The translations under genes and the position numbers were made by a program. The notes under the pieces are model-generated. The model was not told where the DNA came from. It worked only from the letters and a program-made list of their open reading frames with translations, and made no database searches. Below are positions 40,917-52,125 of a stretch of DNA of 64,000 nt, piece by piece; the first letter of the stretch is position 1, and each line of letters opens with the position of its first letter. Source of the DNA: Pseudoips prasinana (Eukaryota > Arthropoda > Insecta > Lepidoptera > Nolidae); the NCBI GenBank assembly GCA_951640165.1, contig OX621254.1, positions 25,704,001 to 25,768,000 on the forward strand, written 5' to 3'.

Positions 40917-41660
40917 TATGTAAATCTATGTAAGTACACTTCCACGTACCAATTTTAGAAATTTAACCCTAAAGTGGTGTATGCGGCCATTTCGACCCCA
41001 CATTAAATATCTGCAATAACGATAGCTACGCCAACGGATCTTAATACACAGGGTTTTAGGTAAATCGTGTTCACCGTCCAAATTGGTTATTCACAATTTT
41101 GATAATTTCAGGTCATTATAAAACTATGGTTTTATGGTTCATACCAAAATTCAAAACTTTGGCATTAATTAGATTTGTTCGCGTTTGCCAAGATTGACAG
41201 TAAATAAAACCGGTCAAGTGCGTGTTGGGCCAATCACAACGTAGAATTCCGTAGTTCCGGACTAAAAAGATGGGTGTTTTTATAATCTATGTAAGTACAC
41301 TTAGACGTACCAATTTTAGAAATTTAACCCTAAAATGGTGTATGTGGCCATTTCGGCCCCACATTAAATATCTGCAATAACGATAGCTACGCCAACGAAT
41401 CTTAATACACAGTGTTTTAGTTAAATCGTGTTCACCGTCCAAATTGGTTATTCACAATTTTGATAATTTCAGGTCATTATAAACTTATGGTTTTTGTTTT
41501 ACGGTTTATATCAACATTAAAACCTTAGGCATAGATTAAGTTTGTTCACGTTTGCCAATATTGGCAATAAATAAAACCGGTCAAGTACATGTTGGGCCAA
41601 GCGTAACGTAGAGTTCCGTAGTTACGGATTAAAACGGGACACTATTACTAAGACTTCGCT
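40917..41660. repeat. Tandem duplication of about 370 bp
   Basis: 'aatctatgtaagtacacttc' at about 40921 and 'aatctatgtaagtacactta' at about 41285 start two copies that share 'taccaattttagaaatttaa', 'gcaataacgatagctacgcc', 'ttcaccgtccaaattggtta' and end in 'aataaaaccggtcaagt'. Each copy ends in a PR-like start, so the duplicated unit includes the edge of a PR element. Confidence 0.85.
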
Positions 41661-42360
41661 GTCTGTCTGTCTGTTCGTCTGTCACCTGGCTGTAACTCAT
41701 GAACCGTGGTAGTTAGACAGGTGAAATTTTCACAGATGATGTATTTCTGTTGCCGCTATAATAAAAAATACTAAAAAATCGGCCAATTGCGAGTTGGACT
41801 CGCCCAGGAAGGGTTTCGTATTTCGATTTATGACGTATTAAAAAACTGCTAGCTAGCTCTCGTTCAAACCAATTTTCGTTGTTAGTTTGCATGATAATGT
41901 ACAGTATATATTTTTTTTAGTTTTATCATTCTCTTATTTTAGAAGTTACAGGGGGAGGACACTCATTTTACCACTTTGGAAGTGTCTTTCGCGCAAACTA
42001 TTTAGTTTAGAAAAAAGTTATTTTAGAAACCTCAATCTCAAAAGACCTATCCATAGACACCCCGCATGTATGGGTACGATGAAAAAAAAATCTTGAGTTT
42101 CAGTTCTATGTATGGGGACTACCCAAAATTATTGTTTTTTTCCTATTTTTGTGTAAAAATCTTAATGCGGTACATCGGATACATCTACTTACCAAGTTTC
42201 AACAGTACAGCTCTTATAGTTTCGGAAAAAAGTGGCTGTGACATACGGACGGACGGTTCCGTTTTTGCCATTTGGCTACAGAACCCTAAAAACATCGTTT
42301 TTATAGGTAATGGTACGGAACTCTTCGTGCACGAGTACGACTCGCACTTGCCCGGTTTCA
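41570..42360 (+). mobile_element. PR repeat, second long copy
   Basis: 'aaaaccggtcaagtacatgt' at the left; internal 'cactattactaagacttcgc', 'tgaaattttcacagatgatg', 'tctcgttcaaaccaattttc', 'gacctatccatagacacccc', 'gtttcaacagtacagctctt' and 'gacatacggacggacggttc'; right end 'aatggtacggaactcttcgt' 'gcacgagtacgactcgcact'. More complete than the 39418 copy and without the G-run expansion. Confidence 0.6.
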
Positions 42361-42539
42361 AATTTTGAACATTTATCGCTAAGGTTTTTTTAAGGGTTAA
42401 CGGAAACTTACGAATACCCACAAACTTGTCAAAGTGTATTATTTTAAACAATTTTCGTTGGAAATGTCTATTAAGACCTTTATGATTTTAAGTTGTTATT
42501 TACGTAGTTGCAAGGATGAAGCGGCAAGAGATAAACCTG

Positions 42540-42785
42540 ATATCGTCAACTGGAAAATCCCCAAAGGTTTCTATAACGTTGCCATTTGTAGGGGTTTCCA
42601 GTAGTCACCGCGCTTGGCATGCGAGTTGGCGACCGCAGTTAGGTGGTAACTAGTACACAGGTAGTGCTGCTGCCCGACTATCTGGTGTATCCCTTAGTCG
42701 CCTTTTACTCACCCACGGGATGGTACGGGGTTGCCTTTTTGAGCCGGAAACCACACGGCAAGTCAAGGGGGTAAATATTTTTAAT
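42540..42785. repeat. LINE-U-like 3' segment
   Basis: 'gaaaatccccaaaggtttct', 'ggcgaccgcagttaggtggt', 'agtgctgctgcccgactatc' 'tggtgtatcccttagtcgcc' and 'cacgggatggtacggggttg'. Shares the order of motifs with the reversed units at 3641 and 33815. Confidence 0.5.
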
Positions 42786-42879
42786 TATTTTACAGGCAAA
42801 ATCGTTATCCTAAAGTGCACAGTTGTTCAATTCCGCGATATAACTTAATAAATGCCATTTAATAAGCCACTGCTTACGG

Positions 42880-43165
42880 TCCCTAATTACCGACTCCTGC
42901 CAGACCGGCATAGTAACTGTACTACAAACAGTTCGCTGTCTTCCCGGAGCTGCTTTCACGTGGCGGTAGTGGAGGACACTTCTCATACTGCCACCGCATC
43001 ATCGGGTCTGAGTCTGGGTGTAATTATCTATATAAGTATGTATGTATTTACAAAAGAAAAGCAGTATATGTGGTATCTTGTTTCCATAGTACAAGCTCTG
43101 CTTATTGTGGGGTCAGATAGCCTTGTGTAAATAATGGCCTAGGTTAGTATTATAATTATTATCTA
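42880..43165 (+). repeat. Chimeric SINE with SINE-A body and foreign head
   Basis: From about 43005 it is SINE-A body ('tgagtctgggtgtaattatc', 'gtatgtatgtatttacaaaa', 'tttccatagtacaagctctg') with an ATT-type end. The preceding 120 bp have no tRNA-like boxes and instead resemble, in reverse, 7030-7100. A second case like 2534-2836 with a different head. Confidence 0.5.
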
Positions 43166-44210
43166 TAGTACATAATAAATTTCACACCCAAAACATTTAA
43201 GTATACAACAGACATTTTCCGAACGAAACACAACTATACCATTATCTTTTAAAACACATCAATTCACCGCAACAATCAACCCATTCTTTTCAACCCTAAA
43301 ACGAATCATGACACCGAAATATTATGCTTTATCACCAATCACCTTACAATAAAACCCGGTCATTTGGACCGTCGTCGTCACCTCTGCGTATGATTGATCG
43401 ACGGACGAGTTAGGCCAGGTATCTTGAATAACCAGCCAACGCTTTCAGGTCAAAATCGATTCGTATTGTTATATGAATAAGACTTCATTTCAAACTGAAT
43501 TTGAATGGTTATAAAGACCTATTTGTTATTAGTGTTGTTGACCGAATATCAGCTACGGGAACAAATTTCAATGGCTAGCCAACTTCGCATTATTAATTAC
43601 AGTATGTGAAAACACAGTGCATCTAGCACTGTCTATTCCTCAAAGACTTTGTTTCTGTGCTTATCCTGGTTTATAAAGTAAATTTAATTGTATGTATTTT
43701 TTAATTCCAAATCATAATAAAATAATAATTAAAATGATTGCCCATGTAAAAGAAAAATAAATTGTTGTGAGCTACTTTAGAGATATTTTCACACAAGACT
43801 TACTAAATATGCAAAAATATATTCAAGCCAATAATAATATGGTCAAGTCATTTAGGAAAAGTTTAAAGGGCTAATACGAGCATTTCATATATTACTTGGT
43901 GCCACCATATTTTATTCCCGTCAGTATCATCTAAGGTCTAATATTTTAATATTTATTTTAATGCCTACAACATTTTGAGATCTTCTTTCCGGATCACTCT
44001 CTTTTAATTGTCATAAAAACCAGACTATAACGAACAACTAAAATAAAGATTTATCAAATTTGGTGCAGTCGTTTGGATGTTATAAACATACAAAAATTTC
44101 GATACTTCTATTTATTTATATTGTTATAACGTTAATGTCAATCATATTACACAAGGTGTCAAATATAATGCAAAATCAATAGAACTTATAACTCATCGTT
44201 TAAATAATCA
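43166..44210. other. AT-rich stretch, no gene or assigned repeat
   Basis: I see no gene, RNA or repeat that I can match within the window. The longest frames are short and lack any motif. Confidence 0.4.
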
Positions 44211-44214
44211 GAAA

Positions 44215-44470
44215 TATTGTAATAGAATTGCCAATCTGTAGTGGAAATAGGCGGGGCACATAGCTCATAGAACGGATGGCCGCTGGGGCAGAAAGGTTCT
44301 CGAGTGGCGTCCACGCACCGAAAGACACAGGCCCCTTACAAGATGGACCGACTAAGGGTCGCGGGAAGCCGCTGGATGCGGGCAGCACAAGACCGGCCAT
44401 TGTGGAGATCCTTGAGGGACGCCTTTGTCCCGCAGTGGACGTCTTTCATCAGGTATAATGATGATGATTG
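44215..44470 (+). pseudogene. RTE LINE 3' end, plus strand
   Basis: 'gaattgccaatctgtagtgg', 'gccgctggggcagaaaggtt', 'ctcgagtggcgtccacgcac', 'acaagatggaccgactaagg', 'aagaccggccattgtggaga' and a 'gatgatgatt' tail. About 255 bp of the family represented at 58122. Immediately followed by SINE-B. Confidence 0.8.
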
Positions 44471-44490
44471 TAATATGCTTTATTTAACAA

Positions 44491-44729
44491 ATATAATAAT
44501 ATCCTGGGACAATGTCACACAGATCATCCTAGCCCCAAACTAAGCAAAGCTTGTACTATGGGTACCAGGCGACGATATACATACTTATATAGATAGATAA
44601 ATACTCTTCAACTCATTACTCAGAAACAAATATTCGTGTTCATCACACAAATATTTGCACTTACAGGGATTCGAACCCAGGACCACCAGCTTCGTAGGCA
44701 GGAGCACTACCAACTAGGCTACGGTGACC
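44491..44729 (-). repeat. SINE-B, minus strand, full length
   Basis: From 'ataatatcctgggacaatgt' to 'ctaccaactaggctacggtg' 'acc'. B box (reversed gattcgaacccaggacca) and A box intact. A small change occurs at 'aatactcttcaactcattac'. One of the best SINE-B copies here. Confidence 0.92.
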
Positions 44730-45454
44730 GTCAAATGTTTCTTTAATGTGTTTTCAAGAGATACATCATTTGGTTCGATTGTTATTATTTAGTTTATAGC
44801 TGAAATTATTTTCTACTTTTTCAGTTAGCGTTCTGTTTTACATAAGAATTTCTGCTAAATACTTGTTAAGTAATTAACTGGCATTAAATTTTAATGATGG
44901 TGGCCTGGACCGTCATGTTCGCCAAGACTATACGAGTATGTATGATTGATGGCCGAGTGCCGGAATAGTTGGCGCGACAGTCACATTGTTTAGGAGTCGT
45001 GTATAGAAATATCAGTGGGTTTCCGGCAGTTAAGTATGACGTTTCGAATGGTAGAAAATGCTGAATGAGATGAAAGACCTAATTCTAAGCTCTCCATAGA
45101 TTCGCCGTGCGGAAACTCGATCCATCGCGTGGTCGAGGAGAGAACACTCAACAGAGTCTGAGACTTTCGATACAGACGTAGATTTAAGGGGGCCCCCTGT
45201 GATGCATCAAAGCTCACTTACTCTGTCTCTCAGTTGCCTTGCCCCCTCTTTCTCCTTTCCTTGGTATGATCCGAATAATGCGGCTTTCGATACCCGTTCT
45301 AATATAGACCTTACGAAAGTTCTTGATAATCCTAAGTCGTTGAATAGGTTCTAGAGGGATTTTGCTGGTATACCTCTCACACCACTTCCACGGCATATAA
45401 ATTAACTACAAAGCCGTTTCTGGTTAATTCATTTGATAACTCGAAATACTTTTT

Positions 45455-45705
45455 TTTTATGCTGAATGGGTTTGCGCTTGACCACGATATCACATGATGG
45501 TAAGTGAAGATTGGTCGAAGATGGACCGCGCGTACCCACAAGATGCCTGTTTACTCTAGCCTTGAATAAACCCATGTTGTATGAGTCTGGAAACACGTCG
45601 TTCGGGAGGGTGTTCCACTACTTAGCCGTGCGTATGATAAAGGAGGAAGCAAAGCGCTTCGTACGGCAGAATGGGATGTCAATGATGGTTGTTTGATTTT
45701 AACAC
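45455..45705 (-). pseudogene. LINE ORF2 C-terminal fragment, minus strand
   Basis: On the minus strand one frame reads RTKRFASSFIIRTAK, a stop, then [20 protein letters not shown] and RVNRHL. The 'R-R--SFIPRTA-LWN-LP--VFP--Y---LFK--V--HL' order is typical of the end of jockey/CR1-like ORF2 proteins (family knowledge). The rest is missing. Confidence 0.6.
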
Positions 45706-45974
45706 GTGATCTTTAGGGATGTTAGTTTCCCACGGTACGGTAAGTTCGTTTTAGTTTTCGTGAGTAAAGGATTATGTCCGGTCTGGATGGCAAAGCACCA
45801 ATATCCTCTGAGATGTTGTAACGTTTTTCATACGTGGACACGTATGAAAATATTACAAAATAGTCATAATATGATACAATCATCCGCACTAGACTTAGAT
45901 TTGATTTGATGATTGAATAAGGCTTTTGTGTGGGTTTCTTTTCTGAGCCTTCCTTAACAAAGTATGTGTCTACT

Positions 45975-46147
45975 AATACAAGTATTATAAATTCGTAAGT
46001 TTGTATGTTTATACTTTTTGACGCAAAACCTACCGAACGGATACTGATGGTACTTTGTAGTACGAGTAATATAGCTTACATATCAGAAAAATACATAGTG
46101 TATAGTTTATATAGTTAACCGCGGGTTAAACCGCGGGGCACTGCTAG
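45975..46147 (+). mobile_element. Hel-1-like element, diverged
   Basis: Starts near 'tactaatacaagtattataa' and ends 'aaccgcggggcactgctag' before T. The interior has Hel-1 spacing but an altered sequence ('gacgcaaaacctaccgaacg'). Confidence 0.65.
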
Positions 46148-46490
46148 TAGGTTATCTATACATATAATAAAATCGTATGAAATTCAAAACTGTCGATTGA
46201 ATATTTATTTAAAAGGATACTTGGGGTGTGGTTTACAATCGATCACGAAGCCAAAAATATAGTTTTTAGAATGTTTGTCTGTATGTATGTCCGGGCTAAA
46301 CTCAAAAAGTACTGTATGGATTTACTTTAAATTTTGCATGAATATTACTAAGAGGCCGGGTCAACATATAGGCTATATATTATCACGCTATCACCTACGG
46401 GGGTGATAATTTATAAAGTTTAACGAGAATAAAACCGCGGGGCACAGCTAGTAATTTATAAATTGAATGCGGGTAAAACTGCGGATTGCG
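46148..46490 (+). mobile_element. Hel-2 inside a residual Hel-1
   Basis: Residual Hel-1 'taggtta' (46148-46154) precedes a full Hel-2 (46155-46451, TCTATACATATAATAAAATC ... 'aaccgcggggcacagctag'), and 'taatttataaattgaatgcg' 'ggtaaaactgcgga' follows, which is the Hel-1 3' section. The Hel-2 lies between A and T at the same Hel-1 position as the insertion at 15641. Confidence 0.75.
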
Positions 46491-47467
46491 CTTAGATATC
46501 ACACCAATTGGATGTAGTGGTTCTAGTTAAAATTCAGCTACGGCGGCCAATTTTAATAGAGACTGGCCAGATACGCAGATCATACTAAATTGCACAGTTG
46601 CACTCTAATTGTGTAAAGGAACGGCTATCTGTCACGACTGATAAGACATCATGCACAGGATCACAACTTTACGCGCTCTCCGAGGACACCGCCAATTTAT
46701 AGACTCCAGGCGTTTTGCTTTCCAGAAAATTCTTGAATAACATTTGGATTTACCTGGGATTCGAACTCAGTACCTCATTATCTCCTGTTGTACATGCACA
46801 CGATGAATGGAAAGGAAAAATATCCTGAAGTGATTTGGGTGGATAAGAGATAGATCATAAGTAAATTAAGACTTCAATTTAAAATGTATGTTACCATAAT
46901 AATATCCAGGGACACTATTCACCCATGGCCATCTAATCCCAAAGGAAGCAGACCTTGTACTATGGAAACCGATTAACTGATATACTACTTATACTACTAC
47001 TTTTCTTATGTAAATACTTACTTATATTGATATTCACACCCAGATTTTTTTTCTCCTGCTGGCAACACTATCGCTAACAGCTGATTTTGAATGTCTTCAA
47101 TTTTTTATTAAAAATTATTGTATTTTCATTGTAAATAAGATCAGTTATCTGTAAATCACTGAGTATTTAGTGTATTAAAAGTGTTCCACGTATTAATTTT
47201 GTATGTGAAATTCGTGTGAGTGAAGTGATTTGTGTTATGACAGTTACCGGCACATTTATATGGACTCTAAACGTAAAAACCACTGCATTTACGCGTAATT
47301 GCACATCGAATATCATTAACTATCATTTAATTTGGCATAGACTAAGTTATTTTATAATCAAAGTTATTACTTCTTAGTCTAGATATTAAATACGTGAACA
47401 TAACCCCATTCGAGTCGACCGGTGACACGATTCTTTGTTCAATCGATTGGTAAACAATCCAGAAACT

Positions 47468-49147
47468 ATGTCTGGTATTCTGACTCGTGGTGTCTTAGCT
47501 CGCCAAGCTGAAGAAAAACTTCAAAAGGCTTTGAAAGAACTCCAAGCCTCAAAGCAGTTGTGTGATCGGTTCGACAAAGAACGGGATGAAAATGAAAGAG
47601 TACTATTAGAGTCATCAGTCCAAGTGAAACTGTTAAAAAGTCAATTGTCACAATTACATGTCCAATACACAGATGCCATTGACTCACGGGATAGACTCCA
47701 AATCATCATAGACGGCTTTGATCAATGTCGCATTGAATATGACTATGCATTGAACAAATCCCATAGCCTAGAACAACAACTTGAACAGGCTAATAATGAA
47801 ATATCATTACTGAGATCTGAACTACAATCATTAAAACATAATTTAATTGCTTCTCAGAACCAAACACTATATGATGAGTTGGTAGTCAAAGATCCTTCCA
47901 TGGTTTTTGTTGTTGCCAATAACCAGTCCTGTAGCACAAAACTGCCCACAAGGGATGATGATTGTATTAAAATGAATTCAATGGTTGATGGCTGTAGCAA
48001 AAATAAATTTAAAAAATACCTAAAAATAAATAAATTTATTAGAAAGTCCCAAAACTTGATAAAAAAACATAAATTCTTCTTTAAATATGATAGCCAAAAT
48101 AGGGAACAATTAGAATTAATAGAAAAATTGAATATGTATACCATGAAATTAAAAAATGTTAGTTTAAATTACTCTTGTGATTTAGAAGCTCAACAGAAGA
48201 AAATGGACTCCCTTAAAGATGAACTCCATACATTATCAATAAAGTATGAACTATCTGAAAAACAGACACAACATTACATTCTGGCTATGAATGAGCTGAT
48301 TGACCTTGGCAATTATAATAATGAAAGATTAGAATCGCTCGGCAATAATTATTCTTGTATGTGTCAACGGTCACTTAGCCGTTCCTCACCACCAAAGGAT
48401 ACTTCTGCTTTATCGCAAATTAGTAATGATAAGAATAACACTAGTTTCATTAGTCAATCTCAATCTGTAATGAACAAAACATTAGCAGTTAAGTCATACA
48501 CAAGGAATGAAATAAATATTTTTAAACCTGAAATAACAATATTCAGTGATGAAATAGGTAAAAACTTAGGGCGCCTACTGTCAACAGAAGGACATTCAAA
48601 CATCAATTTTTGTATGCCGGGTGCCTCTTGTCACCACATTTTTAAAAAGGTCTTTAATTATAAATTTAATAATGATGGAAATCTAATTCTTTTTATGGGA
48701 AATAGGGATAGTTTAAATAAAAAAACCATAATACAGTATATTGATTGTTTAGATCGTTTAAATATAAGTAAAATTGTTATGTTTACATTTCCTTATAGCC
48801 ATAGTTTGTCACAGGAGGAAAATAGGATAAGGTATAATTTGAATTTGACATTACATACAATATCTACCTACATGAGAGAAAAACTACATGTAATTGACAT
48901 TAACTCATATGTTAAGAAACCCTTTTATATGACAAAAGATAACTATTGTTATCTGCCTAGTTTTTATACCAGACAAATAGCTTTGTCGCTATGTTATTGT
49001 TTTCATATTTCAGCAAAGAACTTGGCTAAACATACTGCTCCTATTGAGCAATGTACTGATGCTATAGATAATGTCAGTACTTTTCCTACTGACAATGACA
49101 TATCCAGCTTGAATGGTGACATCTGTATACAGGATAATTTAAATTAA
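47468..49147 (+). CDS. LINE ORF1 protein: coiled coil plus esterase-like domain
   Basis: I place the start at ATG 47468 (MSGILTRGVLARQAEEKLQ); the open frame reaches upstream only through a TTG at 47435. It has 559 residues. The N-terminal third (about 10-125) is a charged coiled coil (EEKLQKALKELQASKQLCDR, then SLEQQLEQANNEISLLRSEL). A K-rich basic stretch follows (about 170-205) and a second helical segment at about 230-280. From about 350 to 530 the order resembles the SGNH/GDSL-type esterase of CR1-type ORF1 proteins: TIFSDEIGKNLGRLL in the place of the GDS block, LILFMGNRDSL in the place of the G-ND block. The usual serine and the C-terminal D-x-x-H are not recognisable, so esterase activity is doubtful. 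ORF1 proteins bind element RNA in the cytoplasm and chaperone it (family knowledge). It ends 5 bases before ORF2. Confidence 0.82.
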   Translation: MSGILTRGVLARQAEEKLQKALKELQASKQLCDRFDKERDENERVLLESSVQVKLLKSQLSQLHVQYTDAIDSRDRLQIIIDGFDQCRIEYDYALNKSHSLEQQLEQANNEISLLRSELQSLKHNLIASQNQTLYDELVVKDPSMVFVVANNQSCSTKLPTRDDDCIKMNSMVDGCSKNKFKKYLKINKFIRKSQNLIKKHKFFFKYDSQNREQLELIEKLNMYTMKLKNVSLNYSCDLEAQQKKMDSLKDELHTLSIKYELSEKQTQHYILAMNELIDLGNYNNERLESLGNNYSCMCQRSLSRSSPPKDTSALSQISNDKNNTSFISQSQSVMNKTLAVKSYTRNEINIFKPEITIFSDEIGKNLGRLLSTEGHSNINFCMPGASCHHIFKKVFNYKFNNDGNLILFMGNRDSLNKKTIIQYIDCLDRLNISKIVMFTFPYSHSLSQEENRIRYNLNLTLHTISTYMREKLHVIDINSYVKKPFYMTKDNYCYLPSFYTRQIALSLCYCFHISAKNLAKHTAPIEQCTDAIDNVSTFPTDNDISSLNGDICIQDNLN

Positions 49148-49152
49148 CTGAT

Positions 49153-52125
49153 ATGACAATAGAGAATCACTCTTGCGTAATAGCAAATTCAAATATTAAT
49201 TGTACTGTCAAGCATGATAAGGAATGTTCAGATCTTGTAATGGAAAATAATGTGAACCCATCAAACATAAATGCCTACAATAAGAAAAACCAAAAAAATT
49301 GTATCAACCTGGTGCATCAAAATATTCAAGGTTTGATGGGGAAAGAGTTAGAATTGGAGTTGTTTTTGAATTGTAGCAATATTGATATTTTATGTTTAAC
49401 TGAGCACTGGCTACAACGCCATCAATTCATTTCCAGCTTCAATAATCACCAGGTTGCAAGCTCGTTCATCAGAGAAAAGTATATTCATGGTGGCTCTCTA
49501 ATATTAATAAATAATTTGTTGAAGTTTAAAGAAAGAAGTGACCTTGTGAGCCTCTCTGTTGAGCGAGTAGTAGAGATTTCATGTGTTGAGTTGGAGCGAT
49601 TTATTGTTGTGAGTCTTTACAAACCTCCTTGTGCACCATTTGATACCTTTTCAGACATTATGGAGGATGCCTTAAATAAGTTATCTAATACCCATAAAAC
49701 TGTTATCATTTGTGGAGATTTTAATGTAAATATTTTGGAGAAAAACTCAACAAGTTGTAATTTTTTAAATTTGTTTATGTGTTATAATTTACATCACAAC
49801 TTTACAGAACCAACTAGAGTTACTGCCACAAGTGCTACATGCATTGACAATATATTTAGCTCGGCAAAACCTTTAAATAAATTAATAATTAATAAGATTC
49901 AGTCAGATCATTCTGGTCTGTTGGTCACTTTTTCAAATTCTCCAAAGGTTCAAAGTACACAAATAAGTTACATACCATATAGTGAAAGCCGTTTAGGAAT
50001 ATTTAAATATAATATAGCAAGAAAACTGGCACTGTTGCCCTATCATAGTGATCCGGATCACTTGTACAACTCTTTATTCAACTTGATTAATGGTGAGTTC
50101 TGCTCAATATTCACACCCAAACAGTTGTCTGTAAGTAACCGTCTGATGTTCTGTGATTGGGCAACTCCAGGAATTTATAAAAGTCGCAATCAATTATATA
50201 AATTGTATGAAGAAAGATCCTATAATCAAAATACGACTTTTCTAGAACATGTAAAACAATATGCCAAAACCTTTCGAAGAGCCTGTTCCATTGCTAAATC
50301 GATGTACTTAAAAAATATTATAAAAAATTCGACAAATATTATTAAAACTACCTGGAAGATTATTAATACTGAGACAGGTAGGAAAAAAATACGTAGTCGT
50401 GATTTTAATTTAAGAATAAATAATGTTGACATTAAAAGCGATTTAGAAGTGGCGACTGAGTTTGAAAAATATTTTTCTAATGTTCCAATCGATGTTACCA
50501 AATCTCTCGCGTCTTCTTCTGTATCTGCTGAGCTAATACTCCAGCAAAGCGTAGAGAAGTGTGACACAGATTTTGAATTCTCGGTGGTTAACCCTAAAGA
50601 TATTTTGAATGCTTTCAAAAGTATTAATATGAAAACCACTAGGGATCTGTGGGGTTTATCTGTTAAGACTATTTCATCAATTATAACTATAATCGCCCCA
50701 CATCTAGCTGCTGTGTTCAATTGCTGTGTCGCATCTGGCGTATTTCCTGACTTAATGAAGTATAGTAAAATTATTCCATTGTTTAAAGCTGGTGATACTT
50801 CAGATTCTTCAAATTTCCGACCTATTTCCGTATTGCCCACTCTAAGTAAAATATTTGAAAAGCTAATGCTTAGCCAGTTGCTCAGTCACTTTAATATACA
50901 TAATTTACTTCATCGGAAACAGTTTGGATTCACGAAGGGTTGTTCAACTATAGACGCAGGAGTCAATCTGTTAAAATGTATATTCGCGGCTTGGGAGGAC
51001 TCACAGGATGCATTAGGTATCTTTTGCGATTTGTCCAAAGCATTTGATTGTGTTCATCATGACACTCTTGTCAGGAAACTACACCACTACGGTATCAGGA
51101 ACAAGGCTCTCGAACTTTTGACTTCTTACTTGGGCAATAGAATTCAGAAGGTCGATATAAATGGTAAAAAATCTGCGGGATCTCCAGTGGTAATGGGCGT
51201 TCCACAGGGATCGATTCTCGACCCATTCTTATTTTTAATCTATATAAATGACTTACCCTACTATGTAAGGGATAAACATGAGATTGTTTTGTTTGCGGAT
51301 GATACTTCATTGACGTTTAAAATAAATCGACAATTACGCAACTTTGACGAAGTAAATGACGCAATCTCTAAAGTTGTTCATTGGTTTAATGCTAATAATC
51401 TTTTGCTAAATGACATGAAAACTAAAGTCATAAAATTCTCTACACCTAATGTGAAACAGGTGGCTACCAATGTACAGCTTAATGGAGCTGGATTGACCCC
51501 TGTTAAGTCAACTGTGTTTTTGGGTATCACAATTGATTCAAAACTACAATGGGGCCCACAAATAGAAAAACTATCAGGCAAATTAAGTTCTGCTGCATAT
51601 GCTGTTAAAACTATAAGACGGCTTACTGATGTGGATACAGCTAGAATGGTTTATTTCAGTTATTTTCATAGTATAATGTCCTATGGAATTCTTCTCTGGG
51701 GTAGCGCTGCGGACATTAACACCATATTTGTATTGCAAAAAAGAGCTGTAAGAGCAATATATAAACTTGGTACGCGAGAATCTTTCAGAGAGAAGTTTAA
51801 AGAGATTAACATTCTGACTGTAGCATGTCAGTATATATATGAGAATCTAATTTATATGCATAAATATAAAGACTCCTTCTGTAAAAGGAGTGATACTCAT
51901 AATATAAATACTCGATATAAGCATAACTTTGTGTTACATACCACCCGTCTCCACAAAGTAAGTAACTCTTTTATGGGGCAATGTATAAGATTCTATAACA
52001 AACTTCCCAGTGATATCCGAGAAATGTCTATGAATAAGTTTAAAAGAATTGTAAAAGCCAAATTGTGTAGCAGGGCTTATTATAAAACTTCTGATTATTT
52101 AAGTGACAAAACAGCTTGGGATTGA
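49153..52125 (+). CDS. LINE ORF2 protein: AP-like endonuclease and reverse transcriptase
   Basis: 990 residues from ATG 49153, 5 bases after the ORF1 stop, so it is probably translated by reinitiation from one transcript. The endonuclease occupies about 50-260: HQNIQG (Asn57), LTEHW (Glu84), CGDFNVNIL (188-195) and the SDH motif at 251-253, the catalytic residues of APE-type LINE endonucleases. The reverse transcriptase occupies about 535-790: IIPLFKAGDTSDSSNFRPIS, FGFTKGCST, FCDLSKAFDCVHHD, GVPQGSILDPFLFLIYINDL, and the catalytic FADD at 714-717, then FLGITID. The GSILDP has Asp where relatives usually have Gly, an odd change beside an active-site loop. The C-terminus carries SFREKFKEINILTV and HNINTRYK. 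The protein nicks target DNA and primes reverse transcription from the nick. No RNase H seen. Confidence 0.93.
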   Translation: MTIENHSCVIANSNINCTVKHDKECSDLVMENNVNPSNINAYNKKNQKNCINLVHQNIQGLMGKELELELFLNCSNIDILCLTEHWLQRHQFISSFNNHQVASSFIREKYIHGGSLILINNLLKFKERSDLVSLSVERVVEISCVELERFIVVSLYKPPCAPFDTFSDIMEDALNKLSNTHKTVIICGDFNVNILEKNSTSCNFLNLFMCYNLHHNFTEPTRVTATSATCIDNIFSSAKPLNKLIINKIQSDHSGLLVTFSNSPKVQSTQISYIPYSESRLGIFKYNIARKLALLPYHSDPDHLYNSLFNLINGEFCSIFTPKQLSVSNRLMFCDWATPGIYKSRNQLYKLYEERSYNQNTTFLEHVKQYAKTFRRACSIAKSMYLKNIIKNSTNIIKTTWKIINTETGRKKIRSRDFNLRINNVDIKSDLEVATEFEKYFSNVPIDVTKSLASSSVSAELILQQSVEKCDTDFEFSVVNPKDILNAFKSINMKTTRDLWGLSVKTISSIITIIAPHLAAVFNCCVASGVFPDLMKYSKIIPLFKAGDTSDSSNFRPISVLPTLSKIFEKLMLSQLLSHFNIHNLLHRKQFGFTKGCSTIDAGVNLLKCIFAAWEDSQDALGIFCDLSKAFDCVHHDTLVRKLHHYGIRNKALELLTSYLGNRIQKVDINGKKSAGSPVVMGVPQGSILDPFLFLIYINDLPYYVRDKHEIVLFADDTSLTFKINRQLRNFDEVNDAISKVVHWFNANNLLLNDMKTKVIKFSTPNVKQVATNVQLNGAGLTPVKSTVFLGITIDSKLQWGPQIEKLSGKLSSAAYAVKTIRRLTDVDTARMVYFSYFHSIMSYGILLWGSAADINTIFVLQKRAVRAIYKLGTRESFREKFKEINILTVACQYIYENLIYMHKYKDSFCKRSDTHNINTRYKHNFVLHTTRLHKVSNSFMGQCIRFYNKLPSDIREMSMNKFKRIVKAKLCSRAYYKTSDYLSDKTAWD

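Noticed and set aside
50226..50840. 204-residue minus-strand frame
   Set aside because: It is antisense to ORF2 of the intact LINE, which has all catalytic motifs.
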